Positions 1 through 10,726 of a stretch of 64,000 bases of DNA are shown here, piece by piece. Position 1 is the stretch's first letter, and each line of letters opens with the position of its first letter. A program made the translations under genes and the position numbers. Below the pieces are notes generated by a model that saw only the letters and a list, made by a program, of their open reading frames with translations, ran no database searches and was not told where the DNA came from. This stretch comes from Rhynchopus euleeides (taxonomy: Eukaryota; Euglenozoa; Diplonemea; Diplonemida; Diplonemidae): contig OY723316.1 of the NCBI GenBank assembly GCA_963210315.1, forward strand, positions 992,001-1,056,000, given 5' to 3'.

Positions 1-2727
1 GTGCTTGTAAGGTGTATTACGCCTCTGTCCTGCCACGTTGTCCCAACATTTATGTACCCACAACCTGGTAAGAATAAGGTTGCATGCCCAAAATGCATGC
101 CACCTTACAGGAACAAAAGTTGTAAACCTTACGGCTTCTCCTGCCCCCAGAGACATGTCCTAATCCGGGGTGCCAGTAGGGGGGACCTTTCGAATTTTTT
201 TTCGAGGAGAGGTCAATTGAACGTTTTTGAACATCTGAGGCCACTGCGACCATTCCCAGGCCTCGGAAATGAGATTTTTGGCCCTCAAATGGGGTACCGG
301 TCCCCACGAAATTCCGAAAAAATCATGAAAATCGAAAGGTCCCACGCACCAAATTCTGCCCAAAAATCGTCAAAAATGGACATGTCATATGCAGCAATGG
401 GGCACCAATCACTCCCCAAATTTTGCTCAATGATTCCACGGCAAGCCAGATTTTCTGATCAATTAGTTTGTTTGAGCATGTTCCTGGCCCTTGTTTGGAA
501 AGTAGATGACCCCTGGCTGGAGAGGACGGTTGTGCTTGACCGGACGGAGAGAGAACCTTCTCCATAACCACCTCCACTCCACAATGCCACAAGTGGCAGG
601 AAGGCCGGGTGTTACAGGCCTCAACCAGGGTTCCAAGGCTCTCCACTTCCTGGCTGCGTCAGGGATCACCGGGTACAGCGAGCAGGATTCCCTGTCCTGA
701 CACCCCAGCATGTGCCACCGGAAGAACCCGAAACAGCAGCCCCCCCCTCATGGGGGTTGCAAGAGGCACGGAAATCGTTCAAATCGGACCAAGTCCGAAA
801 ATTCGGCACTTTCTTGGGTACAAATTGCGGTCCGAAATTTTCCGATTTTTTGAAAAAATTTTAAAAAGGCTAATTCTGTAAGGGGGACCTTTTCGAATTT
901 TTTTTTCGGGCACTTTTTCCACAAGGAAATGTCCGCCCTGTCCGCTACTGTCCACTACCGATTTCAAGGATCCTCCGAAGATTGACGAAGAATAACGACC
1001 AGTGAAGGACCCCCAGAGAAAAATATCCACACCGTGGCGTGATCCTGGAACCTCCTGGCACAGAGCCCCTTTATCACGCCACACCGCCTTTGGTTGGTTG
1101 AGAGGTGGCTTCTTTGGCGCCCACACGCACAAAAGAACCTCTCACACAAAAAAAATATGGAGATACAAAAAAAAGCTATCGGCGGAACTTGCCCCCTGTC
1201 TTGCCGTGGGGGGGGGTGGGGGTGGGGAGGGCCGATTCTTTCTGTTTCTCCACGCGAATTCAATTCCACCACCACCACCACCCCGCCCATATATCCCACC
1301 CCCACTCAGCCCCTCCCCCTCACGCGTATGCTAAGTATGCGGGATCCGGGGTGCAAACCCCCTTAGGGGTTTATTTGGCGCTGTTGTGAGTGTGTGTGCC
1401 AAAAGACTGCCCCACCCACCCACCCACCACCACCACCACCCCCCCCCTCCCACACTTCAAATGCAACTTCTTCCTCTTCTTCCCCTTCTTGAGATGTCCC
1501 CCCGCCTCCTTCCCCCAATGTGTACGCAGCGTTGTTAGCCTATCCCGGCTCTTGCCACAGCCCCTCCTATTCTTGCAGAATCCGAAACAGGGTTGGGGGC
1601 AAGAAGCAAGGCCGCTGCTCTGTGGGGTGGGTCTGTGTTGTTTTGTTCCGCCGTTTCCAGACCCCCCCCCCCCCCCACAGGGGTGTAAATAAGGCCGACT
1701 CCCGACTCCCGACTCGCGCCGGATTTTTTGGGATTGGGAGGGTTGCCTTGCTTCCCTTAGGGAATGTGCGGTATTAGGCACCCCATGGCCAAAATGACCC
1801 CACTGCGATCCGCACAGACTCCAAATATTCAAAAGAAAGGGTTTTTGGAACACCCGAGGAGGGGGGGTCCCGATGGGTGGGTGGGGGTGTGGGGGTCCCG
1901 CTGGGTGGGACATGGTGTGTGCCTCCCAGTCATCTTCTTCATTACCGGTCTCTGAACTGGGGTGAGTTCATTGCCAAACCACTGCTGTGAATACGGCGCC
2001 CCTTTCCCGCCCCTTTTGCCAGATCCTGGCAGCTCCCAAGAAGAGTTGTGTTCCGCCCCCATCAGGTGGTTGAGCATACCGCAGCGCACACGTGCACACC
2101 CACACACACTCCACACAGATGCGTCACACATGTGACGCAACTGTTGCGACACAACATGCCTCAGGTAGAGGCAGTAGTGCTTGACTCACAGCCAACATAG
2201 CTCTCAGTGGGGCCGTGGATGGTGTGGATGCATCCATGCATGCATCCACGGCATCCAGGGATGCCCGAAAATGTCAAAAAATGGATTTTCGATTTGGCAT
2301 ACAGGCATTCATCCACTGCAGGCAGGCCTGCATGCAGGGCTTCGGAGCTCCAGGCTGTGTGTGGATGCATCCACAAAATTTGTGGATGCATGCGCTGCAT
2401 GCACGGGAAATACTGAGAGCTATGCAGCCAAATACTGCTGCCGTGAGTGAGGTGCTCGCAGCGTGTGGGGCGCTGCGGGCGAAGTGGGGGGTTGGCTGGG
2501 ACAGCCAACATGGCGCTGTGCGTCGCGTGCTTCTTCGCGGACCACCTCGCACGCGGGAAGACCCCGCAAGCGCCGAGTCAGTCCGCCCTGACCGAATGGT
2601 GGGCGACTGCTGGAGGGTCCATGGGACTCTCCACGGCAGAGGTGGCCGTACTACAGGATGCGTGCAGGATTGAGTAGGGTTTGAGACCGCCCGTCCCCCC
2701 CAGCCCCCCACCCCAGGTACCTTAGGT

Positions 2728-2790
2728 GACTGTAAATAACCGACTCCCGACTCCCGACTCCTGACCCCCAAACCTTATTTACAGCCCTGC
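2728..2790. repeat. Small inverted repeat with GACTCCC units
   Basis: CTGTAAATAA at the left and TTATTTACAG at the right are reverse complements that enclose three GACTCC units. A half copy with the same TGTAAATAA and GACTCCC units lies at about 1684-1718. It looks like a miniature foldback element, one intact and one broken copy. Confidence 0.5.
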
Positions 2791-3067
2791 CCCCCCACCC
2801 CCGCCAATTCCTGCCCCTGCACGCAGGGGGCAGCGCAAGCGCGTTCTCCCAAAGGCGCATCACATGAGTGGTGTGCCCTGAGCAAAAAAAATCCCCCCCC
2901 CCCCCCCACAACAGCCCCCACCCCGCCTTCCACTGCGGTCACATGGGCTACATAAACTTGGCTACAATGATGACACCAGTTACGCACACTTCCACAGATG
3001 AGTGCCCTGACGTTTGATGATGAAAACCAAAGAACGTTTTTGCATACCATCACACAGCCTAATTGCC

Positions 3068-3185
3068 CACACAGTACAACAACACAACACAGGCCGGAAA
3101 AAAACACTGGATTTCAGACACAACCTGCATAACGAGTGAAGGGTGATCATTCTTGTGCTCCCTTCAACTTCGATTTCACTACCCC
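3068..3185 (+). repeat. Dispersed leader-like repeat, copy 1
   Basis: A block of about 115 bp is nearly repeated at 15428-15540 and partly at 58384-58456. It includes ACACTGGATTTCAGACACA, then CATAACGAGTGAAGGGTGAT, and ends in a C-rich tract. Copy 1 lies about 600 bp before the gene at 3779 and copy 2 lies about 70 bp before a GT90 gene, so it may be part of a promoter or leader. It could equally be a plain dispersed repeat. Confidence 0.5.
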
Positions 3186-3778
3186 CCCCAACAGCCCCCA
3201 CCCCGCCTTCCAACACATCTTGGAAGAGAATGAAGGAAGGCACTTGCATGTGTGGATCCGTGTGCTCCTCTCTGGGAGAGTCTTTCTATCTGCAACCCCC
3301 CTCGGGGCTCGCTGTGTCTGGGTTTTCTCCAGTGAAAAGACTATCCGAGGGGTTTGTGGGGGGAGTGGGGGAGGCGGGCGCGGTGCGACTGGGGTTTGTG
3401 TTTGTGTGTGTGTCTGACTCTGTATGTGTGCTGGTGTACGTTCTCCCCCATGCCGCTGAACCTGGCCCGCTTCTCGCCCCCCCCTCCCCCCTTGGGGAAG
3501 CAGACAAGGCTGCGCCGCGTGCCTCAAGGCACACCAGAACCATCGGATGAAGTGAAGCGGTTCGAAAGGCCCGATCCCCCGACGCCCGAACCCCCCACCC
3601 GACGCAGCGGTGGCCTCATTCTGTTGTTCAGGGCGTGGCCACACCGTGTCAGTCTGACTAACTCTGATTCCACCCGCACAACACAGGCAAAGCGCGCCCC
3701 CGAGGGTCTCACCTGCATATCGAGAGAAGTCATTCTCTCTGCTCTGCTCGTACCCACCTCTCCTCAGCGCTTGCAAAG

Positions 3779-4555
3779 ATGGGGAACCGCTCCTCGCAGA
3801 ATGTGGATCCGATCTTCAGACATGTCCCTCTGACCAGCACATCGCAGTGGTACCACGCCCTGTTGCTGGCGGTGAGCAAGCACGGTGTGAAGGGTGTGGA
3901 GCTGCTGGAGGTGTCGCGCGGCCCGCTGGGTGAGGAGCTGGCGCAGTTCCCTAAGGAGAGCGCCCAGTGGGCCAGCAGGAGGCGCGTGATGGAGCTGTTT
4001 GTCCAGGCGACCTGCAGGATCCTCGGTGTCAAGGCGGCGGACATTCGGGTCGCGGATCTGACAGAGCAGCTTGAGTTCGCAAACAAGGTGTCGTCGAAGC
4101 ACGGCAAGCCGCTGAAAGCGGGAGGCTGGCAGAAGGTGCAGGCCGCATACCGGGATGTGCTGCGCCCCATCCCCGCTCCGCCTCTGTCAGGCGAGCCAGT
4201 TAACGAATCTGTTTCGGAGCAGCATGCTAAGGAGGCGAGAGTGTATGAGGAGCAGCGGAAGAAGAAGCTGGCACGCATGGTGTGTGTCATGTGGCACGCG
4301 CACCAGCTGCTGATTTTGCACTATGCAAAGGCGAAGTCGGGATTCGTGGATGGGTGCGGGAGTGCGAGCAGGTCGTTCAGCATCCATGGCCTGGAGCGCA
4401 ACTGCCGGTGCCAAAAATTAGGGTGCAGCAGTATTGACTCGGTTTCAGTTTCCACCGTGCGTTCTGGGGGCAGCGCTACGAGCTGCAGCTGCAGCTGTGC
4501 CAGTTGTGCCAGCTGTGGCAGTTGTGGGAGTTGTGGCAGCGGCGGCAGCTGTTGA
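3779..4555 (+). CDS. Unknown protein, MGN start and Cys-rich tail (paralogue 1)
   Basis: This is a 258-residue single-exon frame of no family I recognise. It begins MGNRSSQ, which fits N-myristoylation (Gly2, Ser at 5 and 6), so the protein could sit on the inner face of a membrane. Residues 20-190 look globular and helical and contain the signature WYHALLLAVSKHG. The last 40 residues are a Cys/Ser/Gly repeat ending SCGSCGSGGSC. The core is shared at high identity with the gene at 8047-8892. N-termini, linkers and tails differ, but both tails are Cys-rich. The start is supported because GCGCTTGCAA precedes the ATG in both copies. Existence of the gene is well supported by the paralogue; function is unknown. 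Confidence 0.72.
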   Translation: MGNRSSQNVDPIFRHVPLTSTSQWYHALLLAVSKHGVKGVELLEVSRGPLGEELAQFPKESAQWASRRRVMELFVQATCRILGVKAADIRVADLTEQLEFANKVSSKHGKPLKAGGWQKVQAAYRDVLRPIPAPPLSGEPVNESVSEQHAKEARVYEEQRKKKLARMVCVMWHAHQLLILHYAKAKSGFVDGCGSASRSFSIHGLERNCRCQKLGCSSIDSVSVSTVRSGGSATSCSCSCASCASCGSCGSCGSGGSC

Positions 4556-6889
4556 TTGAAGGGCTGTGCTACAATGTTTGGATGGATTTGCCTTTGCAAC
4601 CCCACCCCCCCACCCCGGTGAGTGGGGCCGCTTTGTCTTTGTGTGGCCTCCTGTACCGCCACTGGGTTTGGGGAGGGGGTCCAGAACTATCGGTCATTGC
4701 ATAGCGGGTTCTCTTGACTATTCAGACAGGGCTACAACTAAGTAGCACTCTCTTGTTCGTATCCGTGTGTATGCTGCCATCAAACACGCTCGTTTTCTAT
4801 CCTTTCGTGTGGTGAGTGAATCAATGCGTGGTAAGGTACGTCAAACGGAGTTCTTCCGTCTATACGATTCCCAAGGCATGGCATTTGCACCAAGGGCGAA
4901 CCTCGCTCAGAAGTGCACCCTTCCCTGAATGAACTTCCTCTCATATGAACACGAACAAGCAATTGATGTTTGTATAAACAACGAACTCAACGCCAAGTCT
5001 ATTTCTTTGCCTCAGGAAGGGCACCCCTTCCTGAGACCTTATTTGCTCGATCTTGCGGCGCATTACTCCATTCACGCCACTCGCTGCCGCAGCTCTCGTC
5101 AGACTGGCGGGAGAGTTCGCGTGCAATAAGAGCGGTGTGTGGGGATCTGTGCTCTAGCACCCGTCAATAACCAGGGCCTGGTCAGCTTTGGTCAACCCTG
5201 GCCAAAAATCCTAGGCCACCGTGCACCGTATAGGGCATTTGTGTATTTCGTCACCAAGGCTTCTTTTTCTTCCGCACTCTTCAATGTGGGTGGAACGTTT
5301 GTCGCGCTTTGCTCGTGCCCTTGTGCTCCTCACTCACAACACCATCATCAGCAGGGGTGTGTGTGTGGAAGCGTCAACGCAAAAAGAAACCAGATCAAAA
5401 AAGCGCCGATCAAAGCGCAGAGACACTTTTCGTTGAGGCTTCACAGCAAGTCAGACGTCCTTCGCTGTCTTTTCCTGCAAAAGCCAAGGTTGGGTGTGTG
5501 TGTTCAAAAATGCACACGCACCCCAACGCTGGCTTTTGCAAGAAAGCGAGGATGGCGTGATCGAGATGGTGGAAGCGATCAATAAGACCCCTTTCTCCCT
5601 TTCCTCTTCTCCGGCACAAGCAGATACTCAAGAATTTCTGCTCTGCATGTGTCGCCGCGGTGTCAAAGCTGGTGCGCCAATCCGGTTGCACAGGCAAATT
5701 CTCATCAAACCATCAAAAGCAAAAGAAAACTTTCCCCCCCCCCCCCCCCCCGGCAACCCCCCTTTTATATTGATATGCAACCAGCCAGTTGTCATCACGT
5801 GTCATCACATGAAGGGTAAAAGTGTCGGAGTGCTTCCGACGGCCCTGCTTCTTATCTGTGTGTCTAGCTATCTCGTGCCCCACACGAGATCCACCCACAT
5901 CAAAGCAGCAGGCTGCAGGGTGGTGGAAGCGTCAACGCATCAGATAAGGAAGAAGGAAGCACGGTTATTCCCACACTCTTCTGCGCTTCTGCAGCGAAAC
6001 GAGGCACCCACACCCCCACCCCCCCTTTGTTTGCAATCTCTCTCGTGAAAATCACTTGCCAAAGGCTGCACTCCGGAAGGTGCCGCCTCAGCAGATCACA
6101 CAAACCCCCCCTCTCCCCTTTCACACAGGGCGGGGTGTGCGTTTCGCCTACCCACAGCCACCACCACACACACCGCCCCCCCCGCCCCTGTTGGAGCGAT
6201 GAAAAAACCCGAACATTTTATCGAAGCACTTTCAACACCACCCCAGCCCGCTCCCTCTACGTTCTGCTCTTGACCCTCCTTCGCTGTGAGGCTTGCTTTC
6301 CCATTCACGCTCGACAATCAAAACCCCCCCCCCCCCCTTTCCCGTCCAGCAGAGTGCGACACGACGTGATGCCTTGGCTTCTTGTGTCAAAAAGTGTGTG
6401 CCACTTATTGAATATTCTGCTTCAACCAATGGCACCCTTCGGTGCCCCCTCGCTTCCAGTCACGGCTCGTATGTCGGTGAGGGGGGAGTAGCTCCCCCTC
6501 GCTTGTCCTCCCTCAGTCACACCTGGTAGCGAGGGTCCCGCTTAGTTTGCTTTCTCCCATTGGCAGGCCACCCGATACGACGTATCGTCCAGCCGATTCC
6601 ATGCAGCCTTGAGGGGGGTCTTCACACCGTGTGACGACGAGTGCGTTTTGGGTCTTTTCTCCTATAGTATACGGGGTCTTCGCAGCGGTGCCGAAAACGG
6701 TGCGTTTTAGTGCGTTTCCTCCTATGTTTTATAGGTGAAAACCCTTGAGCTTTGCCGAAAGGTTTCCAACGGCGAAGCCCCTCGATTATCGAAGTTTATC
6801 ATGACAAAACACAACAAAGAACCTTGTCGCAGTGAAACAGATGGTTGATGCGAACAAACAGGGAGTCGTTTGGCAGCGCTTTTTTTAGA

Positions 6890-7030
6890 CAAACCAGTTG
6901 TGAGCGACGACGCGTAGCGAAGTCGCGAAGTAACGAAGGAACGCGTACGAATAAAGCTTTGTAAGGATCACCTCCGTGCCACTTCACAGGGGCTTACACA
7001 GCCTTTGACACAGGAGTGTGCGCTCAACGA
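6890..7030 (+). repeat. Dispersed repeat (GCGAAGTAACGAAGG family), copy 1
   Basis: About 140 bp containing GTAGCGAAGTCGCGAAGTAA, GGATCACCT and GGGGCTTACACAGCCTTTGA. It is nearly identical to 52120-52262, and its first 90 bp match 36350-36440. No coding potential is visible and the borders are estimates. Confidence 0.6.
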
Positions 7031-7860
7031 AAAGTGGCCCGTCATCTGGCTATGGTGGCGGAAGGAGTACGATTATAGCACATGCATAAAAGGTCGAAGT
7101 GTGTGGGTGTGTTTCTGACTACCCCCATGCTCTGCTTTCTGCGTGTCCAGCCCATCTCATCACATCTCACTGCGGTAACGAAAATAAAATCTCTCCCCCA
7201 GCTTCCCAATACCCCTCCCCGCCCCCATCCGACTATGATATCCTCGGCCAGGAGTGGCCAGACAGGGACACAGGGAGTCACCACCAGGAACACACGAACC
7301 TCCGCACGGGTGGTGAACCCACACGGGCTATTGGCTTCAATTCCTCACTGTGACGGCCCCAAGCCCGGGTTGGGGGGGGGGGATACACATGCACCTTCCC
7401 CCCCCTTTGACCTGATTGTACGAACGCACACGCATGCACCGCACTGGCACTGGCAGGGCACCGCTCGCCCCCCCTCGAACACAGCCCTCGGAGTGGTGGG
7501 TCTTTGCTCCTGTGTGAGTCAAACTGTGCCACTTTGCAGCCTGCTTTGTGAGGGGAAGACCCCCCCCCTCCCCCCTTCCCCCCCCCTTTCTCGCTTTCCT
7601 GCACTTCTGGGCGGAAGAACGCCCCCCACCCCCACCCCTATCCCACCATCACATTGCGACATGCGAGTTGTGCCTGCCTCGGAAAACTAACCCCCCGGCC
7701 CAGGCTCTACTGGAGAAGGAGACTAGTCAAGACTACCGCAGCATGGGCGCGCCCCCCCCCCCCCCCCCACAACCTCCTCATCTTGCATCTCGGGTTGTGT
7801 GGTTGCTGTTGTGTTGTAATCCCCAATCAGCAGCCGACACCCCCCCTCCCCCATCCCCAC

Positions 7861-7950
7861 TGTGTGTCAAACTGCGTCACTTTGCAGCCAGGTGTTGTGA
7901 AGGCGGTTCACCATTCCTCACTTCTCTGCATTTCTGAGCGAAGGCCCCCT
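7861..7950 (+). repeat. Dispersed repeat (GTCAAACTG family), one of five
   Basis: The core reads TGTGTCAAACTG, then GTCACTTTGCAGCC, GTGAAGGCGG and a CTGCATTTCTGAGCGA end. Related copies are at about 7513-7615, 35703-35800, 36072-36155 and 58018-58125, all on the + strand. The family is about 100 bp long. It could be a short interspersed element, but no promoter boxes or tail could be confirmed. Confidence 0.5.
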
Positions 7951-8046
7951 GGAGTCACCACCAGGGGCTCACACCCACTCCCCCATGGGTGGTGAGCCGC
8001 CGACCCCCATCCCAAGTCCCAAGGAGAGCGCTTGCAATTTCCCATG

Positions 8047-8892
8047 ATGGGTGGCCCCTCCTCGCGGGAGGTGGACGTGATGGAGGTGGAGAAGAAATTC
8101 GCAGGGGTCCCTCTGACCAGCACATCGCAGTGGTACCACGCCCTGTTGCTGGCGGTGAGCAAGCACGGTGTGAAGGGCGCAGAGCTGCTGGAGGTGTCGC
8201 GCGGCCCGCTGGGTGAGGAGCTGTGCCCAGGTGAGGATGTTGGTTGGGCCAGCAGGAGGCGCGTGATGGAGCTGTTTGTCCAGGCGACCTGCAGGATCCT
8301 CGGTGTCAAGGCGGCGGACATTTGGGTCTTGGATCTGACAGAGCAGCTTGCGTTCGCAAACAAGGTGTCGTCGAAGCACGGCAAGCCGCTGACAGTCGAT
8401 GAATGGCGCGCGATTCAGTCCGCATACCGGGACGTGCTGCGCCCCATCCCCGTGCAGAGTCCTATACCTCCTCCTCCGGGCGAGGATCGCGACGCTGTTT
8501 CGGAGCAGCAAGCCACGGTGGCGAGAGGGTATGAGGAGCGGCGGAAGACGAAGCTGACACGCATAGTGTGTGTCATGTGGCACGCGCACCAGCTGCTGCC
8601 TGTGCACTATGACCAGGCCAAGTGGACCTTCATGAGGGAGCGTGGGAGTGGCAGCAGGTCCTTCGGCACGCATGGCCTGGAGCGCAACTGCCGGTGTATG
8701 TTGTCAGAGTGCCCGAGTGAAGCTAACTCTAATGACAGAGATTTTTTTCGAGGCGATGCTGGTCATGGAAATTACTACGATGGCGGATGGGCCGACTGCT
8801 GTGTCGGCGACGGCTGTGCCTGTGACTGTGACTGCGATTGTGATGGCGGTTCCGGTTGCAGAGGTTGCAACCTCGATGGCGCGCTATGTTGA
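8047..8892 (+). CDS. Unknown protein, MGG start and Cys-rich tail (paralogue 2)
   Basis: This is a 281-residue single-exon frame and a close paralogue of the gene at 3779. Two ATGs lie in frame at 8044 and 8047. I chose the second because it gives MGGPSS, which parallels the MGNRSS start of the first copy and keeps a Gly at position 2. From PLTSTSQWYH onward the two proteins align for about 180 residues. The C-terminus diverges into an Asp/Cys tail containing CDCDCDCDGG, which could bind metal or be acylated. No known domain is recognised. Copies are about 4.3 kb apart, close to the spacing of the second and third GT90 genes. Confidence 0.72.
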   Translation: MGGPSSREVDVMEVEKKFAGVPLTSTSQWYHALLLAVSKHGVKGAELLEVSRGPLGEELCPGEDVGWASRRRVMELFVQATCRILGVKAADIWVLDLTEQLAFANKVSSKHGKPLTVDEWRAIQSAYRDVLRPIPVQSPIPPPPGEDRDAVSEQQATVARGYEERRKTKLTRIVCVMWHAHQLLPVHYDQAKWTFMRERGSGSRSFGTHGLERNCRCMLSECPSEANSNDRDFFRGDAGHGNYYDGGWADCCVGDGCACDCDCDCDGGSGCRGCNLDGALC

Positions 8893-10726
8893 TATATTGT
8901 GCCCCCCATACCCCGGCTTTTTTGTGTCACTTTAAGCCTGTTTTTTGAACTGAAAACAGGGGCTCCTGTCAGTGTCAAAAAGATAGTAGGCAGCGCTTTG
9001 GACAACAAATACAACCTCCTCATCAGGGCTGTGGGGTTGCTTGTGTTTTGCCCGGATTTGGCGCACAAACAATGACGCAACTTCAAGTCTGGCCGGCTTG
9101 GTACCCCGATTACCCCCGGTTTTCGGCGCGCAACCCTATATGCTATGCTATATGTCTCGCAGCCACTTTCTTTACTGATGTGTTTGGGGACGTGTTGAAA
9201 CGACTAAATATGTCGAAAGTGTGCTGCTGATCCCCCTCTCTCAGTACATCAACGGCTCGCGTGATGTTCGTGCTGGTCGTGCTGCAACACGCTGTGAGGA
9301 ATTGAATACACTCATGCACCGCCTGCCTATCACATTCCGGCGTCGCCACAACACGTTGAACACTTCACCGTGTATATACCGTATACCTAAATATTATGGA
9401 ACGTAAATATTATGGAACGGGCCCATTTTTGCCTGGTCCGTTCCATAATATTTACGTTCCAAAATATTTACAGGGCCAGTTGGGGACTCGGTGGTGAGGA
9501 TGGCTTGCCTCAGGAATCGCGCGAAAAGTGCACGAGTAGGCCCCGTCAGGGACTCTGTATGCCGTCCGATCACCTGGCCCAAGTCCCCGAGTCGCAGAAA
9601 GCCCTGTAAATATTATGGAACGAAAAAAATCTGGAACGCCAACCCACCAGCGTTCCAAAATATTTACGTTCCATAATATTTACGTTCCATAGTATTTACG
9701 TTCCAAAATATTTACGTATACGGTATTTGCGAATGCCTCCACACGCCCAGCAGGGTGTGGGGGCAGGTGTTTCTGCATTTCGAAGAACACCGGGTTTCGC
9801 TCGCTCCCCTTCTCTCTTGAGATACATTCACTCGGTGGCATATCTTCCCTTCCCTTCTCTTCGGTGCATCCCCTGATCCCCTCTTGTTTTCACGGTTTTC
9901 CAAAGCGTTTGGTGTGTTGTTTTCACGGGCTTGGTATTTTTATTCCGCGGAATGAACGCTCCAATTTCAAGCTCGTGGAAGAACAGGAAACACACCCGCT
10001 TTGGCAAAACCGTGTTTGTTGTTTTGTTTTGGGGTTGTGCTTTCGACGCACGAAGCTTTGCAAAGAACAAAAGTACATGCGAATCGTACAGGACACACCA
10101 CACCCGCAGCAGTGTTGTGGGATCCCGCAGCACCGCCTCCCAATGTGGTGCGTTGTTGTTGACGTTCTCTTTTCCAGCCCAACGAAGCGTGGTACCCTGA
10201 TTCGTGGCCCGTGTCATGCTTCAGAGCTTCTCACCGCAGTCTCTGAGCACGTCATGGACACCATGGCCGGGTGCGCTCCCGCCCTGTCGGATGGGAACCA
10301 CACCCATCCGCAATCCGCGACCGCCCCTCGCCTCGGGTGCACAGGGGGGGCGGTCGGGGATTGGATGCATGCTGCCCCCCTCCCAACGACTCCCGCAGAC
10401 AACCAAAGGCACCGCTCTCCCCCTTCCCCACGTGCGGAGATTCTTTTAGACAGTGGAGCCGGTCGTTAAGCCTGCGTTCGACCCCCCACTCCTGACCACC
10501 CCCTCCACAGGAGCACAAAGTGTATGGTGTCGAGGAGAGACTACGTATTACGTACAGACACCTGGTCGTGTTTTTGTAGGGTGACCAGAAGGTTTGCACA
10601 AAACAAGAGAAACCGGTTGCACAAACAAAACAAAAGAAACCCGGCAATCCTTTTTCCACACCTTCCCGTCCCGCTTCACCCTCCCCCACCCGCCAGGTCT
10701 GCTGCAAATCACTGCCGCGCCAACAC
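8893..10726. other. Intergenic stretch with repeats before the GT90 array
   Basis: No supported gene. It contains a dispersed repeat at about 8978-9080 (shared with 52583-52680, core CCTCCTCATCAGGGCTG), the inverted-repeat element at 9377-9725, and at 10580-10655 a repeat containing ACAAACAAAACAAAAGAAAC and CCGGCAATCC, which recurs near 36450, 36830 and inverted near 44790. Confidence 0.5.
9377..9725. mobile_element. 349-bp inverted-repeat element with AAATATT units
   Basis: The ends are reverse complements: TACCGTATACCTAAATATT at the left, and at the right a sequence whose complement begins TACCGTATACGTAAATATT. The unit TAAATATTATGGAACG recurs in both orientations inside each arm. The centre is about 130 bp and carries no gene. 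This looks like a non-autonomous DNA element. The outermost TA could be a target duplication. Confidence 0.7.

Larger units (their letters stand above)
1..3778. other. Intergenic repeat-rich stretch with no supported gene
   Basis: No reading frame here looks like a conserved protein. The stretch holds a direct repeat of about 30 bp (near 174 and near 878, reading GGGGGACCTTT then CGAATTTTTTTT), several C runs (near 1664 and 2888), a region of GGATGCATCC palindromes (2210-2420) and a small hairpin bounded by TGTAAATAA and TTATTTACA (2728-2790). A short frame at 2510-2677 begins with a plausible ATG but is too short to call. Confidence 0.5.
4556..8046. other. Intergenic repeat-rich stretch
   Basis: No supported gene. 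It contains long C runs (near 5730, 6327, 7370, 7560 and 7755), GTGGAAGCGTCAACGCA fragments (5368, 5923), a dispersed repeat at 6890-7030 and two copies of a repeat containing GTCAAACTG (7513-7615 and 7861-7950). Short frames here are proline-rich by-products of C tracts. Confidence 0.5.

Noticed and set aside
1371-1913. 180-codon minus-strand frame rich in Pro and Gly
   Set aside because: It spans C runs and CACCAC tracts, starts and ends inside them, and has no paralogue or domain.
2510-2677. Short + strand frame starting MALCVACFFADHLARG
   Set aside because: Only 55 residues, no paralogue and no clear splice sites that would extend it; listed only as a note under the intergenic entry.
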